This document shows, in pieces, positions 7,720-16,109 of a DNA stretch of 64,000 nt. The notes beneath the pieces are model-generated. The model was not told where the DNA came from. It searched no databases and saw only the letters and a program-made list of their open reading frames with translations. Positions within the stretch are counted from its first letter, which is position 1. The number at the start of each line of letters is the position of its first letter. The translations under genes and the position numbers were made by a program. Location of the stretch: contig NZ_JAGGKI010000021.1 in the NCBI RefSeq assembly GCF_017873605.1, positions 1-64,000 on the forward strand, given 5' to 3'. Origin of the DNA: Paenibacillus lactis (GTDB lineage: Bacteria > Bacillota > Bacilli > Paenibacillales > Paenibacillaceae).

Positions 7720-7748
7720 ATAATACAGGATTCAACCTGCTTACGCAA
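7720..7748 (-). promoter_or_regulatory. rplM promoter
   Basis: TTGCGT (7743-7748) and TATTAT (7720-7725), 17 bp apart on the minus strand, place the start just upstream of the L13 leader. Confidence 0.65.
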
Positions 7749-7889
7749 GTGTTTTTTAGGCTTTCCAGGTTATGCTTCCCGCTTTACTCGAACAAGTCGC
7801 CAAACACGTCAAGAACCGTTCTAGCCACTCTGTATGAGAGCCTCGCTTGCAGCGGCTCCCACCCGTCTACTAACTGAAGCACAGCGTGT

Positions 7890-8696
7890 TCAGGTCGTTT
7901 GAATGGATGGAGTCTCCGCTATCGAGGGGATATCATATTCCACTTCCCACAGCATCAGACCTTTGCTCATGGCGGTAGGCCCGGCTGCTGCCCGGTTTTT
8001 GGCTTCCAGAATCACCCGCATATCATCCGGATGGCGTCTGCCTTCACCCACTTCGATCAGCGTCCCCATAATAATCCGGACCATATGCTGAAGGAAGCCG
8101 TTGCCGGTCAAATACGTATGAATGATTCCTTGATCTTTCGTGCCCGGTCGGCACATCGACGTATCCGTCTCGATCCAGGCGTCGAATATCGTACGTACAT
8201 GGGACGGCTTCGTCGACTTGCGTGATGCAAACGTCGTGTAATCATGCGTCCCGATCAGATGAGAAAGTCCCTGCCGCATGGCTTCGATATCCAGCTTCCC
8301 GTAATGATGGATCTGGTATCTGCGGTTAAAAATATCAGGGAACTGGTTCGCATTGATCGTATAGCGGTACGTTTTACGCTTGGCTGCGCGGCGGGAATGG
8401 AAATCCTCCGGCACCTCCATCGCTTCCGTGACCACGATATCTTCCGGCAGCCAGGTATTTAAGGCCATGCACCAACGCTCCAGCGGGATTGGGGAAGCCG
8501 TGTAAAAATTAAACACCTGACCGCGCGCATGCACGCCGGCATCCGTCCGTCCCGATGCTGTGATTTTCAACTGCTCACCGGATAAGCGGTGAATAGCCTC
8601 CTCCAAATAATCCTGAATCGTGTGGCCACCCGGCTGGGTTTGAAAGCCGTTATAATCGGTACCGTCGTAACTGACTTTCATCAGAAGATTCCGCAT
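7890..8696 (-). CDS. truA: tRNA pseudouridine(38-40) synthase TruA
   Basis: TruA (268 residues) converts uridines 38-40 in the anticodon stem of many tRNAs to pseudouridine. The catalytic aspartate is D52 in SGRTDAGVHARGQ, and the family segments YDGTDYNGFQTQ and GNGFLQHMVRIIMG are intact. In most Bacillales truA follows the ecfA1-ecfA2-ecfT cobalt/vitamin uptake genes; here it follows rplQ directly across 351 bp that include a terminator, so it must have its own promoter, which I could not place. Confidence 0.97.
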   Translation of the reverse strand: MRNLLMKVSYDGTDYNGFQTQPGGHTIQDYLEEAIHRLSGEQLKITASGRTDAGVHARGQVFNFYTASPIPLERWCMALNTWLPEDIVVTEAMEVPEDFHSRRAAKRKTYRYTINANQFPDIFNRRYQIHHYGKLDIEAMRQGLSHLIGTHDYTTFASRKSTKPSHVRTIFDAWIETDTSMCRPGTKDQGIIHTYLTGNGFLQHMVRIIMGTLIEVGEGRRHPDDMRVILEAKNRAAAGPTAMSKGLMLWEVEYDIPSIAETPSIQTT

Positions 8697-8807
8697 GCTG
8701 CCCTCCTGTAATGCTTGCCGTCTACTACACGATCCCCATTACGCTAAGGTGCCGGCATCCGATCGGATCCATTCCCCTTCAGAGCGGTGTAGACGTTCTT
8801 GATGATC

Positions 8808-8831
8808 AAAAAAAGAGCCCCAAAGGAGCTC
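8808..8831 (-). terminator. Terminator of the S10-spc-alpha superoperon
   Basis: A GC-rich 7-bp stem (8815-8821 with 8825-8831) with a 3-nt loop is followed by seven T on the minus strand. It lies 217 nt beyond the rplQ stop and 112 nt before truA. Confidence 0.88.
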
Positions 8832-9047
8832 CTTTTCATCATGCTTGGCTAAAACCCTTCGAGTCAGCCGCATGACTAGAAGGTCCCCGTTATCATTGCC
8901 CATGGGGCAGTCGAGACGAGTCGAACCATCGAATGCTCGACTAGATCTCGTACCACGTCCCCTGCTGGCTCTACCCCGTATTCGCAGGGCGAATAAACAT
9001 GCGTAGAGCCGGGCATACATAACTACAGTCACTTCATGAAAACAATC
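8832..9047 (-). other. Structured 3' region after rplQ
   Basis: This 216-bp stretch between the rplQ stop and its terminator holds no credible gene but two clear foldable units. The first is CGAGA/TCTCG plus AGTCGA/TCGACT (8912-8916, 8919-8924, 8937-8942, 8946-8950). The second is GGCTCTAC/GTAGAGCC (8967-8974 and 9003-9010) enclosing TATTCGC/GCGAATA (8979-8985 and 8989-8995), all perfect. A small TGCCC/GGGCA hairpin precedes them near 8897-8909. It may be a long 3' UTR or a small RNA. The ecf transporter genes expected here in many Bacillales are absent. Confidence 0.55.
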
Positions 9048-9413
9048 TTACGCGCGATCCACCAGTTCCAAGTAAACCATTGGAGCTGCGTCACCACGAC
9101 GAGGACCCAGCTTCAGGATACGAGTGTATCCGCCTGGACGCTCTGCGTAACGAGGTGCGATTTCGGAGAACAGTTTTTGAATTGCGTCCTGTTCGCCATC
9201 CACCGTCTCACGACGTACGAATGCAGCTACTTGACGACGAGCATGAAGATCACCCTTCTTTGCCCGCGTGATCAGCTTCTCAGCGATCGAACGAACTTCT
9301 TTCGCTTTCGCTTCTGTCGTTTGAATGCGCTCATATAAGAAAAGGTCGGTTACCAGGTCACGGAACAACGCTTTACGCGCACTGGAATCGCGGCCCAACT
9401 TTTGGTATGCCAT
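9048..9413 (-). CDS. rplQ: 50S ribosomal protein L17
   Basis: L17 (121 residues) lies near the peptide exit of the large subunit. The N-terminus MAYQKLGRDSSARKALFRDL is characteristic and the length is normal for Firmicutes, which lack the extra tail of enterobacterial L17. It is the last gene of the superoperon, 40 nt after rpoA. Confidence 0.99.
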   Translation of the reverse strand: MAYQKLGRDSSARKALFRDLVTDLFLYERIQTTEAKAKEVRSIAEKLITRAKKGDLHARRQVAAFVRRETVDGEQDAIQKLFSEIAPRYAERPGGYTRILKLGPRRGDAAPMVYLELVDRA

Positions 9414-9453
9414 CTGTTATTCCCTCCTTTGCTAAGCTAAGCCGATTGAAAGC

Positions 9454-10398
9454 TTAATCTTCCGTACGAAGTCCCAGGCCAAGCTCTTCGAGCTTCTCTT
9501 GTACTTCCTCCAAGGATTTGCGTCCGAGGTTCCGGACTTTCATCATATCCTCTTCGGTTTTCGTGGTCAGCTCTTGTACCGTATTAATGCCGGCACGCTT
9601 CAAGCAGTTGTAGGAACGAACGGAAAGATCCAGCTCCTCGATCGTCATTTCAAGCACTTTTTCTTTCTTGTCTTCTTCCTTCTCAACCATGATCTCTGCG
9701 TCCTTCGCTTCGTCAGTCAGACCCACGAAGAGGAACAGATGCTCCGTCAAGATTTTGGCGCCGAGGCTTACAGCCTCCTCCGGCCGAATGCTTCCATCCG
9801 TCCAGATTTCAAGCGTCAATTTGTCGTAGTTGGTTACTTGACCAACACGCGTATTTTCCACGCCGTAATTAACACGGCTAATCGGAGTATAGATCGAATC
9901 GACGGGAATGACGCCGATAGGCTGGTCATCGCGTTTGTTCCGATCCGCCTGGACATAGCCACGACCGCGACTAGCAAAAATACGCATATGAAGTCTTGCA
10001 CCAGGGCCGAGCGTTGCAATATGAAGATCCGGATTCAGAATCTCCACATCGCTATCCGCGCGAATGTCACCAGCGGTAACAACCCCTTCACCCTCCGCAT
10101 CAATCTCGAACACTTTTTCTTCGTCGGAATGAATCTTGAGCGACAAAGCTTTCAGGTTCAGAATGATTTCGGTCACGTCTTCCATGACACCCGGAATCGT
10201 GGAAAATTCATGCAGTACGCCATCGATTTGAATCGATGTAACCGCAGCGCCCGGGAGCGAGGACAGCAGAATGCGGCGAAGTGAATTCCCCAGCGTTGTG
10301 CCGTAACCGCGCTCCAGCGGTTCCACTACGAATTTCCCATAGGTTCCTTCTTCATTGACATCAACGGTCTCAATTTTCGGCTTTTCGATTTCAATCAC
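9454..10398 (-). CDS. rpoA: DNA-directed RNA polymerase subunit alpha
   Basis: The 314-residue alpha subunit dimerises to start RNA polymerase assembly. The N-terminal domain runs to about residue 230 (GTTLGNSLRRILLSSLPGAA is the assembly motif), followed by an acidic-lysine linker (MVEKEEDKKEKVLEM) and the C-terminal DNA- and activator-binding domain with VRNLGRKSLEEVQEKL. The start is GTG at 10398 with AAGGAGGGG upstream. A 134-bp gap separates it from rpsK. Confidence 0.99.
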   Translation of the reverse strand: MIEIEKPKIETVDVNEEGTYGKFVVEPLERGYGTTLGNSLRRILLSSLPGAAVTSIQIDGVLHEFSTIPGVMEDVTEIILNLKALSLKIHSDEEKVFEIDAEGEGVVTAGDIRADSDVEILNPDLHIATLGPGARLHMRIFASRGRGYVQADRNKRDDQPIGVIPVDSIYTPISRVNYGVENTRVGQVTNYDKLTLEIWTDGSIRPEEAVSLGAKILTEHLFLFVGLTDEAKDAEIMVEKEEDKKEKVLEMTIEELDLSVRSYNCLKRAGINTVQELTTKTEEDMMKVRNLGRKSLEEVQEKLEELGLGLRTED

Positions 10399-10532
10399 GC
10401 AAGTACCCCTCCTTCAAACGTCGCTCCTATATGAAACTGTCATCTTATCCAGTAATCCATGTAGTAGTATGCCTAAACAACCATTCTTAGCAGATTGCAC
10501 TAGTTTTATACCACACTAACAGGATGACTTCA

Positions 10533-10928
10533 TTATACGCGACGACGTTTTGGTGGGCGGCATCCGTTATGCGGAATTGGTGTAACGTCTTTGATCAGGT
10601 TGACTTCAAGGCCAGCTGCTTGCAGGGAACGAATCGCTGCTTCACGACCAGCGCCAGGACCTTTAACCATTACTTCCACCGATTTCATACCGTGCTCCAT
10701 AGCCGCTTTGGCAGCTGTTTCAGCAGCCATTTGCGCAGCGAACGGGGTCGACTTACGGGAGCCTTTAAATCCAAGGCCGCCGGAGCTTGCCCAAGAAATC
10801 GCGTTTCCGTGAGGATCCGTAATCGTTACGATCGTATTGTTGAACGTGGAACGGATATGAGCCACGCCACTTTCAATATTTTTGCGGTCACGACGTTTAG
10901 TACGTACGACTTTTTTTGGTTTAGCCAT
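10533..10928 (-). CDS. rpsK: 30S ribosomal protein S11
   Basis: S11 (131 residues) forms part of the platform of the small subunit near the E-site codon. The RSTFNNTIVTITDPHGNAI and GPGAGREAAIRSLQAAGLEV segments are typical, and the tail DVTPIPHNGCRPPKRRRV is intact. It follows rpsM by 19 nt. Confidence 0.99.
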   Translation of the reverse strand: MAKPKKVVRTKRRDRKNIESGVAHIRSTFNNTIVTITDPHGNAISWASSGGLGFKGSRKSTPFAAQMAAETAAKAAMEHGMKSVEVMVKGPGAGREAAIRSLQAAGLEVNLIKDVTPIPHNGCRPPKRRRV

Positions 10929-10947
10929 TGTCTGTTATCCCCCTTTC

Positions 10948-11316
10948 TTATTTCTTCTTGTTCGCTACGGTACGACGAGGACCTTTGCGTGTACGAGCAT
11001 TGGTTTTTGTACGTTGTCCACGAACAGGCAAGCCGCGACGGTGACGAATACCGCGGTAGCAGCCAATCTCCGTAAGACGTTTAATATTTAAGGAAATTTC
11101 ACGACGCAGGTCACCCTCTACCTTAACCATTTTGTCGATCGTTTCGCGCAATTTGCTGACTTCATCTTCTGTCAAATCACGAACACGAGTGTCCGGATTG
11201 ATGCCAGTTTCCTTCAGAACTTTCTGGGAAGTCGTTTTACCGATTCCGAAAATGTAAGTCAAGGCGATCTCAACGCGTTTGTCACGTGGCAAATCCACAC
11301 CAGCTATACGAGCCAT
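10948..11316 (-). CDS. rpsM: 30S ribosomal protein S13
   Basis: S13 (122 residues) sits at the top of the small-subunit head and makes bridges to the large subunit. The helix-two-turn-helix region (YIFGIGKTTSQKVL), the RRGLPVRGQRTKTNARTRKG loop and the lysine-rich tail VANKKK that contacts P-site tRNA are all present. It lies 20 nt after rpmJ. Confidence 0.99.
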   Translation of the reverse strand: MARIAGVDLPRDKRVEIALTYIFGIGKTTSQKVLKETGINPDTRVRDLTEDEVSKLRETIDKMVKVEGDLRREISLNIKRLTEIGCYRGIRHRRGLPVRGQRTKTNARTRKGPRRTVANKKK

Positions 11317-11336
11317 TTTACGCTACACCCCCTTCT

Positions 11337-11450
11337 TTAACCTTGTTTTTGTTTGTGCTTCGGATTTTCACAGATAACCATTACGTTCCCTTTGCGGCGA
11401 ATGACTTTGCATTTTTCGCAAATAGGCTTTACAGAAGGTCTTACCTTCAT
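11337..11450 (-). CDS. rpmJ: 50S ribosomal protein L36
   Basis: This 37-residue gene reads MKVRPSVKPICEKCK at its start and ends HKQKQG. Cysteines 11, 14 and 27 with histidine 32 make the zinc ribbon of the zinc-bound (C+) form of L36. It sits between infA and rpsM, its standard place in Firmicutes, with a stop 20 nt before rpsM. Confidence 0.98.
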   Translation of the reverse strand: MKVRPSVKPICEKCKVIRRKGNVMVICENPKHKQKQG

Positions 11451-11468
11451 GCTAATTACCTCCTCCAA

Positions 11469-11542
11469 GTTTTACGTTGTAAAACCAGCTTCGTAACTAA
11501 ACGGACGTTTGTAGCCGCTGCTGAGTTTTACATCTGTAAAAC
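11469..11542. repeat. Pair of similar palindromes between infA and rpmJ
   Basis: GTTTTAC/GTAAAAC occurs as a perfect inverted repeat twice: 11469-11485 (3-nt spacer) and 11525-11542 (4-nt spacer), 56 bp apart. Each copy is followed on the plus strand by a related CC(A)GCTTCG stretch, so the unit seems duplicated. There is no T run. Protein binding, RNA processing or a degenerate repeat are all possible. Confidence 0.6.
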
Positions 11543-11581
11543 CGCTTCGCAGCTCTTTGATTCCCCAGGGGAACCGAAAAT

Positions 11582-11797
11582 CTATTTACGGTACGTGATG
11601 CGACCTTTGGTCAAATCGTACGGCGAGAGTTGAACAACCACTTTGTCTCCTGTAAGAATACGGATAAAGTGCATCCGCAACTTTCCGGAAACATGAGCGA
11701 GAATTTGATGACCATTCTCCAGCTCGACTCTAAAGGTAGCATTCGGCAACGGTTCAATAACCGTTCCTTCGACTTCAATGACATCTTCTTTAGCCAC
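11582..11797 (-). CDS. infA: Translation initiation factor IF-1
   Basis: IF-1 (71 residues) is an S1/OB-fold protein that occupies the ribosomal A site during initiation. It starts with GTG (MAKEDVIEVEGTVIE), and the core NATFRVELENGHQILAHVSGKLR and tail SPYDLTKGRITYRK match the family. It follows the KOW-domain gene by 2 nt. A 131-bp spacer with two palindromes lies before rpmJ. Confidence 0.99.
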   Translation of the reverse strand: MAKEDVIEVEGTVIEPLPNATFRVELENGHQILAHVSGKLRMHFIRILTGDKVVVQLSPYDLTKGRITYRK

Positions 11798-11799
11798 AA

Positions 11800-12087
11800 T
11801 TAGTCTCCTTTCTGATCAGCCTTGGATTTATCGGATACAAACCGGCTTACGGCAAACCGCAGCTTTCCGTTTGTGACCCGACCGCTTTCTTGCAAACTGT
11901 TTACAACTTCACTGCTAATGAAGGGCTGGGGCTCCAGATGAAGAATATTCTTCTTCTTCGCTCCGTCAAACTTCCGTTTGTCCCCATCCGCGATCCATGC
12001 GAACCTGGAATCCTCCATCGAAACGATAACGGCATACTGTCCGGCATCTCTGCCCTTCAGCACTTTAACAATCTGGCCGACTTGCAT
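11800..12087 (-). CDS. KOW-domain RNA-binding protein (YbzG-like, L14e-type)
   Basis: A 95-residue protein with an N-terminal KOW motif (MQVGQIVKVLKGRDAGQYAVIV), the ribosomal L14e/L6e-like fold found in Firmicutes between map and infA. Its role is not established; it is probably associated with ribosomes or RNA. The start at 12087 has AAGGAAG 5 nt upstream, better than the start at 12114 next to the map stop. The segment IADGDKRKFDGAKKKNILHL is shared with the B. subtilis neighbour of infA. Confidence 0.85.
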   Translation of the reverse strand: MQVGQIVKVLKGRDAGQYAVIVSMEDSRFAWIADGDKRKFDGAKKKNILHLEPQPFISSEVVNSLQESGRVTNGKLRFAVSRFVSDKSKADQKGD

Positions 12088-12114
12088 CGTGACTTCCTTG
12101 TTCAAGTTCATCAC

Positions 12115-12867
12115 CTATTCCGGCAGCTTCGTCAAAATTTCCATACCGTCCGGCGTCACCGCTACCGTATGCTCGAAGTGAGCGCACAGAGAGCCATCGA
12201 CCGTTACTACCGTCCAGTTGTCTTCCAGCGTCTTAACATGCCGTTTTCCGGCGTTGACCATCGGTTCAATCGCAAGCACCATGCCCGGCTTGAGCCTTGG
12301 TCCCCGGTCGGGTACGCCGTAATTCGGAATTTGCGGATCCTCATGCAGTTCTGTACCCACACCATGACCGACGTATTCCCGGACGACAGAAAAGCCTGCA
12401 TCCTCGATATAGCGCTGGATGGCGTGAGAGATTGTAAACAAGCGGACATCCGGTTTGACAAGCGCGAGTCCGGCATAGAGCGACCCTTCCGTTACGTCCA
12501 GCAGACGCTGGGCTTCTTCGGAAATTTCGCCGACCCCGTAGGTCCATGCCGAGTCACCATGGTAACCCTCGTACTGCGCACCAATATCAAACGTTACGAT
12601 ATCGCCTTCGATTAATTTGCGTTTGCCTGGAAATCCATGCACCAATTCTTCATTGACTGATGCGCAAATGCTGGAAGGAAATCCGTTGTAGCCTTTGAAA
12701 GATGGCACAGCGCCTTGGCTTCGAATGAACTTGTCGGCCATAAGGTCCAGTTCCCCGGTCGTAATGCCCGGTTCTACATGAGCGGCAAGGAGCTTGTGGC
12801 ATTCCGCCACAATTCTTCCTGCTTCTCTCATCAAGCTCAGTTCCGCTTCGGATTTACAAATGATCAT
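12115..12867 (-). CDS. map: Methionine aminopeptidase, type I
   Basis: The 250-residue metalloenzyme removes the initiator methionine from new proteins. The M24 fold is clear: FKGYNGFPSSICASVNEELVHG, the metal aspartates in DIVTFDIGAQYEGYHGDSAW, histidine in VGHGVGTELHEDP, and glutamates in LAIEPM and FEHTVAV. It follows adk by 5 nt, as in most Firmicutes spc operons. Confidence 0.98.
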   Translation of the reverse strand: MIICKSEAELSLMREAGRIVAECHKLLAAHVEPGITTGELDLMADKFIRSQGAVPSFKGYNGFPSSICASVNEELVHGFPGKRKLIEGDIVTFDIGAQYEGYHGDSAWTYGVGEISEEAQRLLDVTEGSLYAGLALVKPDVRLFTISHAIQRYIEDAGFSVVREYVGHGVGTELHEDPQIPNYGVPDRGPRLKPGMVLAIEPMVNAGKRHVKTLEDNWTVVTVDGSLCAHFEHTVAVTPDGMEILTKLPE

Positions 12868-12872
12868 TATCG

Positions 12873-13517
12873 TTAACCTCGCAGTAAAGACGCAATTTGT
12901 GCGGAAACCGCGTCGATTTCCTGATCACCATCGATTTGACGCAAAAGACCTTTGTTCTCATAAAACGTGAGGAGTGGTGCTGTTTTGTTGATATATTCGT
13001 CCAAGCGAATGCCGACGCTCTCTTCGTTATCGTCGGAGCGCTGATACAATTCGCCGCCGCATTTATCACAAATGCCTTCCTGTTTAGGAGGATTAAAGAT
13101 CACATGATAAGTCGAACCGCAAGACTTGCAAATCCGGCGGCCTGTAAGGCGGGCCAGAAGCTTATCCCGATCCACTTTCAGGTTGATGACATGATCAAGA
13201 CTGGTGTTCATGCGGGAGAGAATGTCATCCAGCGCTTCCGCTTGCGAAAGGGTTCTTGGAAAACCGTCCAATAAGAAACCTTTTTCGCAATCGGACTGCT
13301 GCAATCGCTCTTCCACGATACCAATCGTTACATCATCAGGCACCAGCAGGCCTTGATCGATGTACTCCTTCGCTTTCACTCCAACCGGAGTGCCCTGCTT
13401 GATCGCGAGGCGAAATGCATCGCCGGTCGAGATGTGAGGGATACCGAATTCATTCACGATATGCTCTGCTTGCGTTCCTTTTCCTGCCCCAGGAGGACCC
13501 ATGAATAAAATGTTCAC
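12873..13517 (-). CDS. adk: Adenylate kinase
   Basis: The 214-residue enzyme interconverts ATP plus AMP with two ADP. The P-loop GPPGAGKGT is at 7-15, and the LID domain carries a structural zinc through C130, C133, C150 and C153, the Gram-positive long form. DGFPRT (84-89) and the NMP-binding STGDAFR (30-36) are intact. It lies 86 nt after secY. Confidence 0.99.
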   Translation of the reverse strand: MNILFMGPPGAGKGTQAEHIVNEFGIPHISTGDAFRLAIKQGTPVGVKAKEYIDQGLLVPDDVTIGIVEERLQQSDCEKGFLLDGFPRTLSQAEALDDILSRMNTSLDHVINLKVDRDKLLARLTGRRICKSCGSTYHVIFNPPKQEGICDKCGGELYQRSDDNEESVGIRLDEYINKTAPLLTFYENKGLLRQIDGDQEIDAVSAQIASLLRG

Positions 13518-13603
13518 TTAAGTCACTCCCTCCTCTTGCCAGTAGCAAGAACAACACAATAGGCGCCGGGAAGCAGTAAAGCCTACTCGCCGGAACCTAT
13601 CGC

Positions 13604-14902
13604 CTATTTATTGATAAAACCTTTGTAATGACGTTTGATCAGCTGGCTCTCAATTTGCTTCATCGTATCCAGTGCAACACCGACAACGATGAGCAAGGAG
13701 GTTCCGCCGATCTGAACCGTACGTGGAAGTCCTGCAAGCGCCCCGAAGAACACTGGAAGCACAGAGATCACGGCCAGGAACAGAGCTCCTGTCATGGTCA
13801 GACGGGTCATCACCCGTGTCAGATACTTCTCGGTTGCCTTACCAGGACGGATGCCTGGCACGTAACCGCCGTTCTTCTTCATGTTATCCGCCATTTGGTT
13901 CGGGTTCATCTGCACGAATGTGTAGAAGAAAGTGAAACCAATGATCATGAGAACATAGAGGACCATTCCAAGCGGGCTGTCATACGCCAGATTCTTGGTA
14001 ACCCATTTTGCCCAATCCATATGCGCCCAGAAGCTGGCCAGGATGACCGGGAACTGGAGCAGCGACATCGCGAAGATTACCGGGATAACCCCTGCAGCGT
14101 TAATCTTTAATGGAATGTGCGTGTTCTGTCCACCGTACATTTTATTGCCTACAACACGCTTCGCGTATTGTACAGGAATCTTGCGGATCCCTTGCTGGAT
14201 GAATACAACACCCGTAATGATCAGAATCAGAATCAGAAGGATGATGACACCCTTCAGCGTATTCAGGAAGATTTGGTTATCCTGAATGAAGTTCGATTCG
14301 ACCAGAGTCCGGATATGCATCGGGATTCCAGCAGCAATACCTGCAAAGATAATAATCGAAATTCCGTTGCCGATTCCCCGTTCGGTAATCTGCTCACCGA
14401 GCCACATCAGGAATGCGGTACCCGCGGTAAGCACGATTGCAATGACGAGATAATCCACGAACGTTGCTCCAGGAACCATTTCGGCGCCATATAAACGGTT
14501 GAAACCGATCGACATCCCGAAGGCCTGAATGAGACCCAATATTACCGTACCATAACGGGTAATCTGAGCCAACTGCTTCTTACCGTGTTCCCCTTGTTTG
14601 TTCCATTCCGTAAACTTCGGAATGACGTCCATCGATAACAGCTGAACGATAATGGACGACGTAATATATGGAAATATCGAGAGGGCAAAGATCGAAAACT
14701 GCGACAGTGCGCCCCCCGAGAACGTGTTAAGGAGACCAAACAATTCGTTTCCTGCTTGATTCGTCTGCGTAAAGACTTCTTTATTGACACCGGGTACCGG
14801 TACAAACGATCCGAGACGGAAAATGATCAGAACGAACAGTGTGAACAATATCCGTTTCCTTAGGTCCTCGACACGCCATATATTTTTCAGGGTCTTAACC
14901 AT
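13604..14902 (-). CDS. secY: Protein translocase subunit SecY
   Basis: SecY (432 residues) is the channel of the Sec protein-export machine, with ten membrane helices. The plug/TM2 region (FSGGALSQFSIFALSIFPYI), the cytoplasmic loop GIRKIPVQYAKRVVG used by SecA and the ribosome, and the tail are intact. Its ATG overlaps the rplO stop by one base (TAATG), suggesting coupled translation. SecE is encoded at 41372. Confidence 0.99.
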   Translation of the reverse strand: MVKTLKNIWRVEDLRKRILFTLFVLIIFRLGSFVPVPGVNKEVFTQTNQAGNELFGLLNTFSGGALSQFSIFALSIFPYITSSIIVQLLSMDVIPKFTEWNKQGEHGKKQLAQITRYGTVILGLIQAFGMSIGFNRLYGAEMVPGATFVDYLVIAIVLTAGTAFLMWLGEQITERGIGNGISIIIFAGIAAGIPMHIRTLVESNFIQDNQIFLNTLKGVIILLILILIITGVVFIQQGIRKIPVQYAKRVVGNKMYGGQNTHIPLKINAAGVIPVIFAMSLLQFPVILASFWAHMDWAKWVTKNLAYDSPLGMVLYVLMIIGFTFFYTFVQMNPNQMADNMKKNGGYVPGIRPGKATEKYLTRVMTRLTMTGALFLAVISVLPVFFGALAGLPRTVQIGGTSLLIVVGVALDTMKQIESQLIKRHYKGFINK

Positions 14903-15342
14903 TAGATCACCTCGGTTTTACCGCCGGCAGCCTCGATCTTCTCTACCGCAGATTGAGAAAACTTATTAGCTTTTACAGTCAAAGAAACGGTAACTTCACC
15001 GTTGCCAAGAATTTTGATTCCGCTCTTCGTATTGTTAACAATACCGCTCTCAACCAAAACTTCTGGAGTCACTTCAGTACCTGCTGCAAAGCTGTTAAGC
15101 TCTTCGATGTTCACAATCGCGTACTCTTTGCGGGTCGGGTTTACGAAACCACGCTTTGGAAGACGACGATACAACGGGTTCTGTCCGCCTTCAAAGCCTG
15201 GACGCACACCACCGCCGGAACGAGCGTTTTGTCCTTTGTGACCGCGACCTGATGTTTTACCCGTACCGCTGCTCGTACCGCGGCCAACGCGCTTGCGCTC
15301 TTTGCGGGAACCAGGTGCTGGGCTCAGCTCATGTAACTTCAT
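14902..15342 (-). CDS. rplO: 50S ribosomal protein L15
   Basis: L15 (146 residues) assembles early into the large subunit through its long glycine/arginine-rich N-terminal arm (GSRKERKRVGRGTSSGTGKT). The ATG at 15342 was preferred to the GTG at 15354, which is inside the AAGGAGGTG ribosome binding site. The stop overlaps the secY start. Confidence 0.99.
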   Translation of the reverse strand: MKLHELSPAPGSRKERKRVGRGTSSGTGKTSGRGHKGQNARSGGGVRPGFEGGQNPLYRRLPKRGFVNPTRKEYAIVNIEELNSFAAGTEVTPEVLVESGIVNNTKSGIKILGNGEVTVSLTVKANKFSQSAVEKIEAAGGKTEVI

Positions 15343-15387
15343 CGTTCGTTGCACCTCCTTAATATGTCCGGGATCCCTATCCCGGGA

Positions 15388-15573
15388 TTAACCTTCGATT
15401 TCTTTAACAGAAACCAGGTGATTTACTTTCTTGATCATTCCGCGAATCGCAGGATTGTCGTTTTGAACCACGGAATGGTTGATTTTACGAAGTCCGAGTG
15501 TCTTCACGGTTGCACGCTGATCCTCTGGACGTCCAATCACGCTGCGTACGAGGGTGATTTCAAGTTTAGCCAT
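15388..15573 (-). CDS. rpmD: 50S ribosomal protein L30
   Basis: L30 (61 residues) is a small ferredoxin-like-fold protein of the large subunit. It reads MAKLEITLVRSVIGRPEDQ at the start and is of normal bacterial length. It lies 12 nt after rpsE. Confidence 0.98.
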   Translation of the reverse strand: MAKLEITLVRSVIGRPEDQRATVKTLGLRKINHSVVQNDNPAIRGMIKKVNHLVSVKEIEG

Positions 15574-15585
15574 GAGATTCCCTCC

Positions 15586-16083
15586 TTAACCCAACAGCTC
15601 TTCGACGGATTTGCCGCGAAGCTTGGCAACATCTTCAGCACGCTTCAGGCGGGACAAGCCCTCCAAAGTCGCATTGACCATGTTCATGGAGTTCGAAGAA
15701 CCTAGAGATTTTGTCAAAATGTCGCCTACGCCAGCCAGCTCGAGCACGGCACGAACCGGACCGCCGGCGATAACCCCAGTACCTTCGGATGCCGGCTTCA
15801 ACAATACTTTGCCTGCTCCGAAGTGACCTTGCACAAGGTGAGGAATGGTAGTTCCAACGAGTGGAACGTGGATCAGGTTTTTCTTAGCATCTTCGATACC
15901 TTTGCGGATTGCATCCGGTACTTCGCCTGCTTTACCGATACCTGCTCCTACCCAACCTTTGCCATCACCGACAACTACCAGTGCACTAAAGCTGAAACGG
16001 CGTCCGCCTTTAACAACCTTAGCAACGCGGTTAATATTTACAACTCTTTCAGTCAGTTCTAAAGTGTTAGGATCTACACGCAA
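15586..16083 (-). CDS. rpsE: 30S ribosomal protein S5
   Basis: S5 (165 residues) lines the mRNA entry tunnel and affects decoding accuracy. The double-stranded RNA-binding-like domain contains VNRVAKVVKGGRRFSF, the loop altered in spectinomycin-resistant mutants, here unaltered. The start codon is TTG at 16083 behind AAGGAGG; the Bacillus protein aligns from this point (MRVDPNTLELTE). It is followed by rpmD and preceded by rplR (26 nt). Confidence 0.98.
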   Translation of the reverse strand: MRVDPNTLELTERVVNINRVAKVVKGGRRFSFSALVVVGDGKGWVGAGIGKAGEVPDAIRKGIEDAKKNLIHVPLVGTTIPHLVQGHFGAGKVLLKPASEGTGVIAGGPVRAVLELAGVGDILTKSLGSSNSMNMVNATLEGLSRLKRAEDVAKLRGKSVEELLG

Positions 16084-16109
16084 GTCGTTTACCTCCTTTT
16101 GAAGTTATC

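Noticed and set aside
8881..8960. tRNA-like GGTTCGA segment after rplQ
   Set aside because: No matching T-stem, acceptor stem or anticodon arm could be built.
8739..9032. Minus-strand open frame of 97 codons between truA and rplQ
   Set aside because: It runs through the rplQ terminator, has no ribosome binding site and low-complexity arginine-rich sequence.
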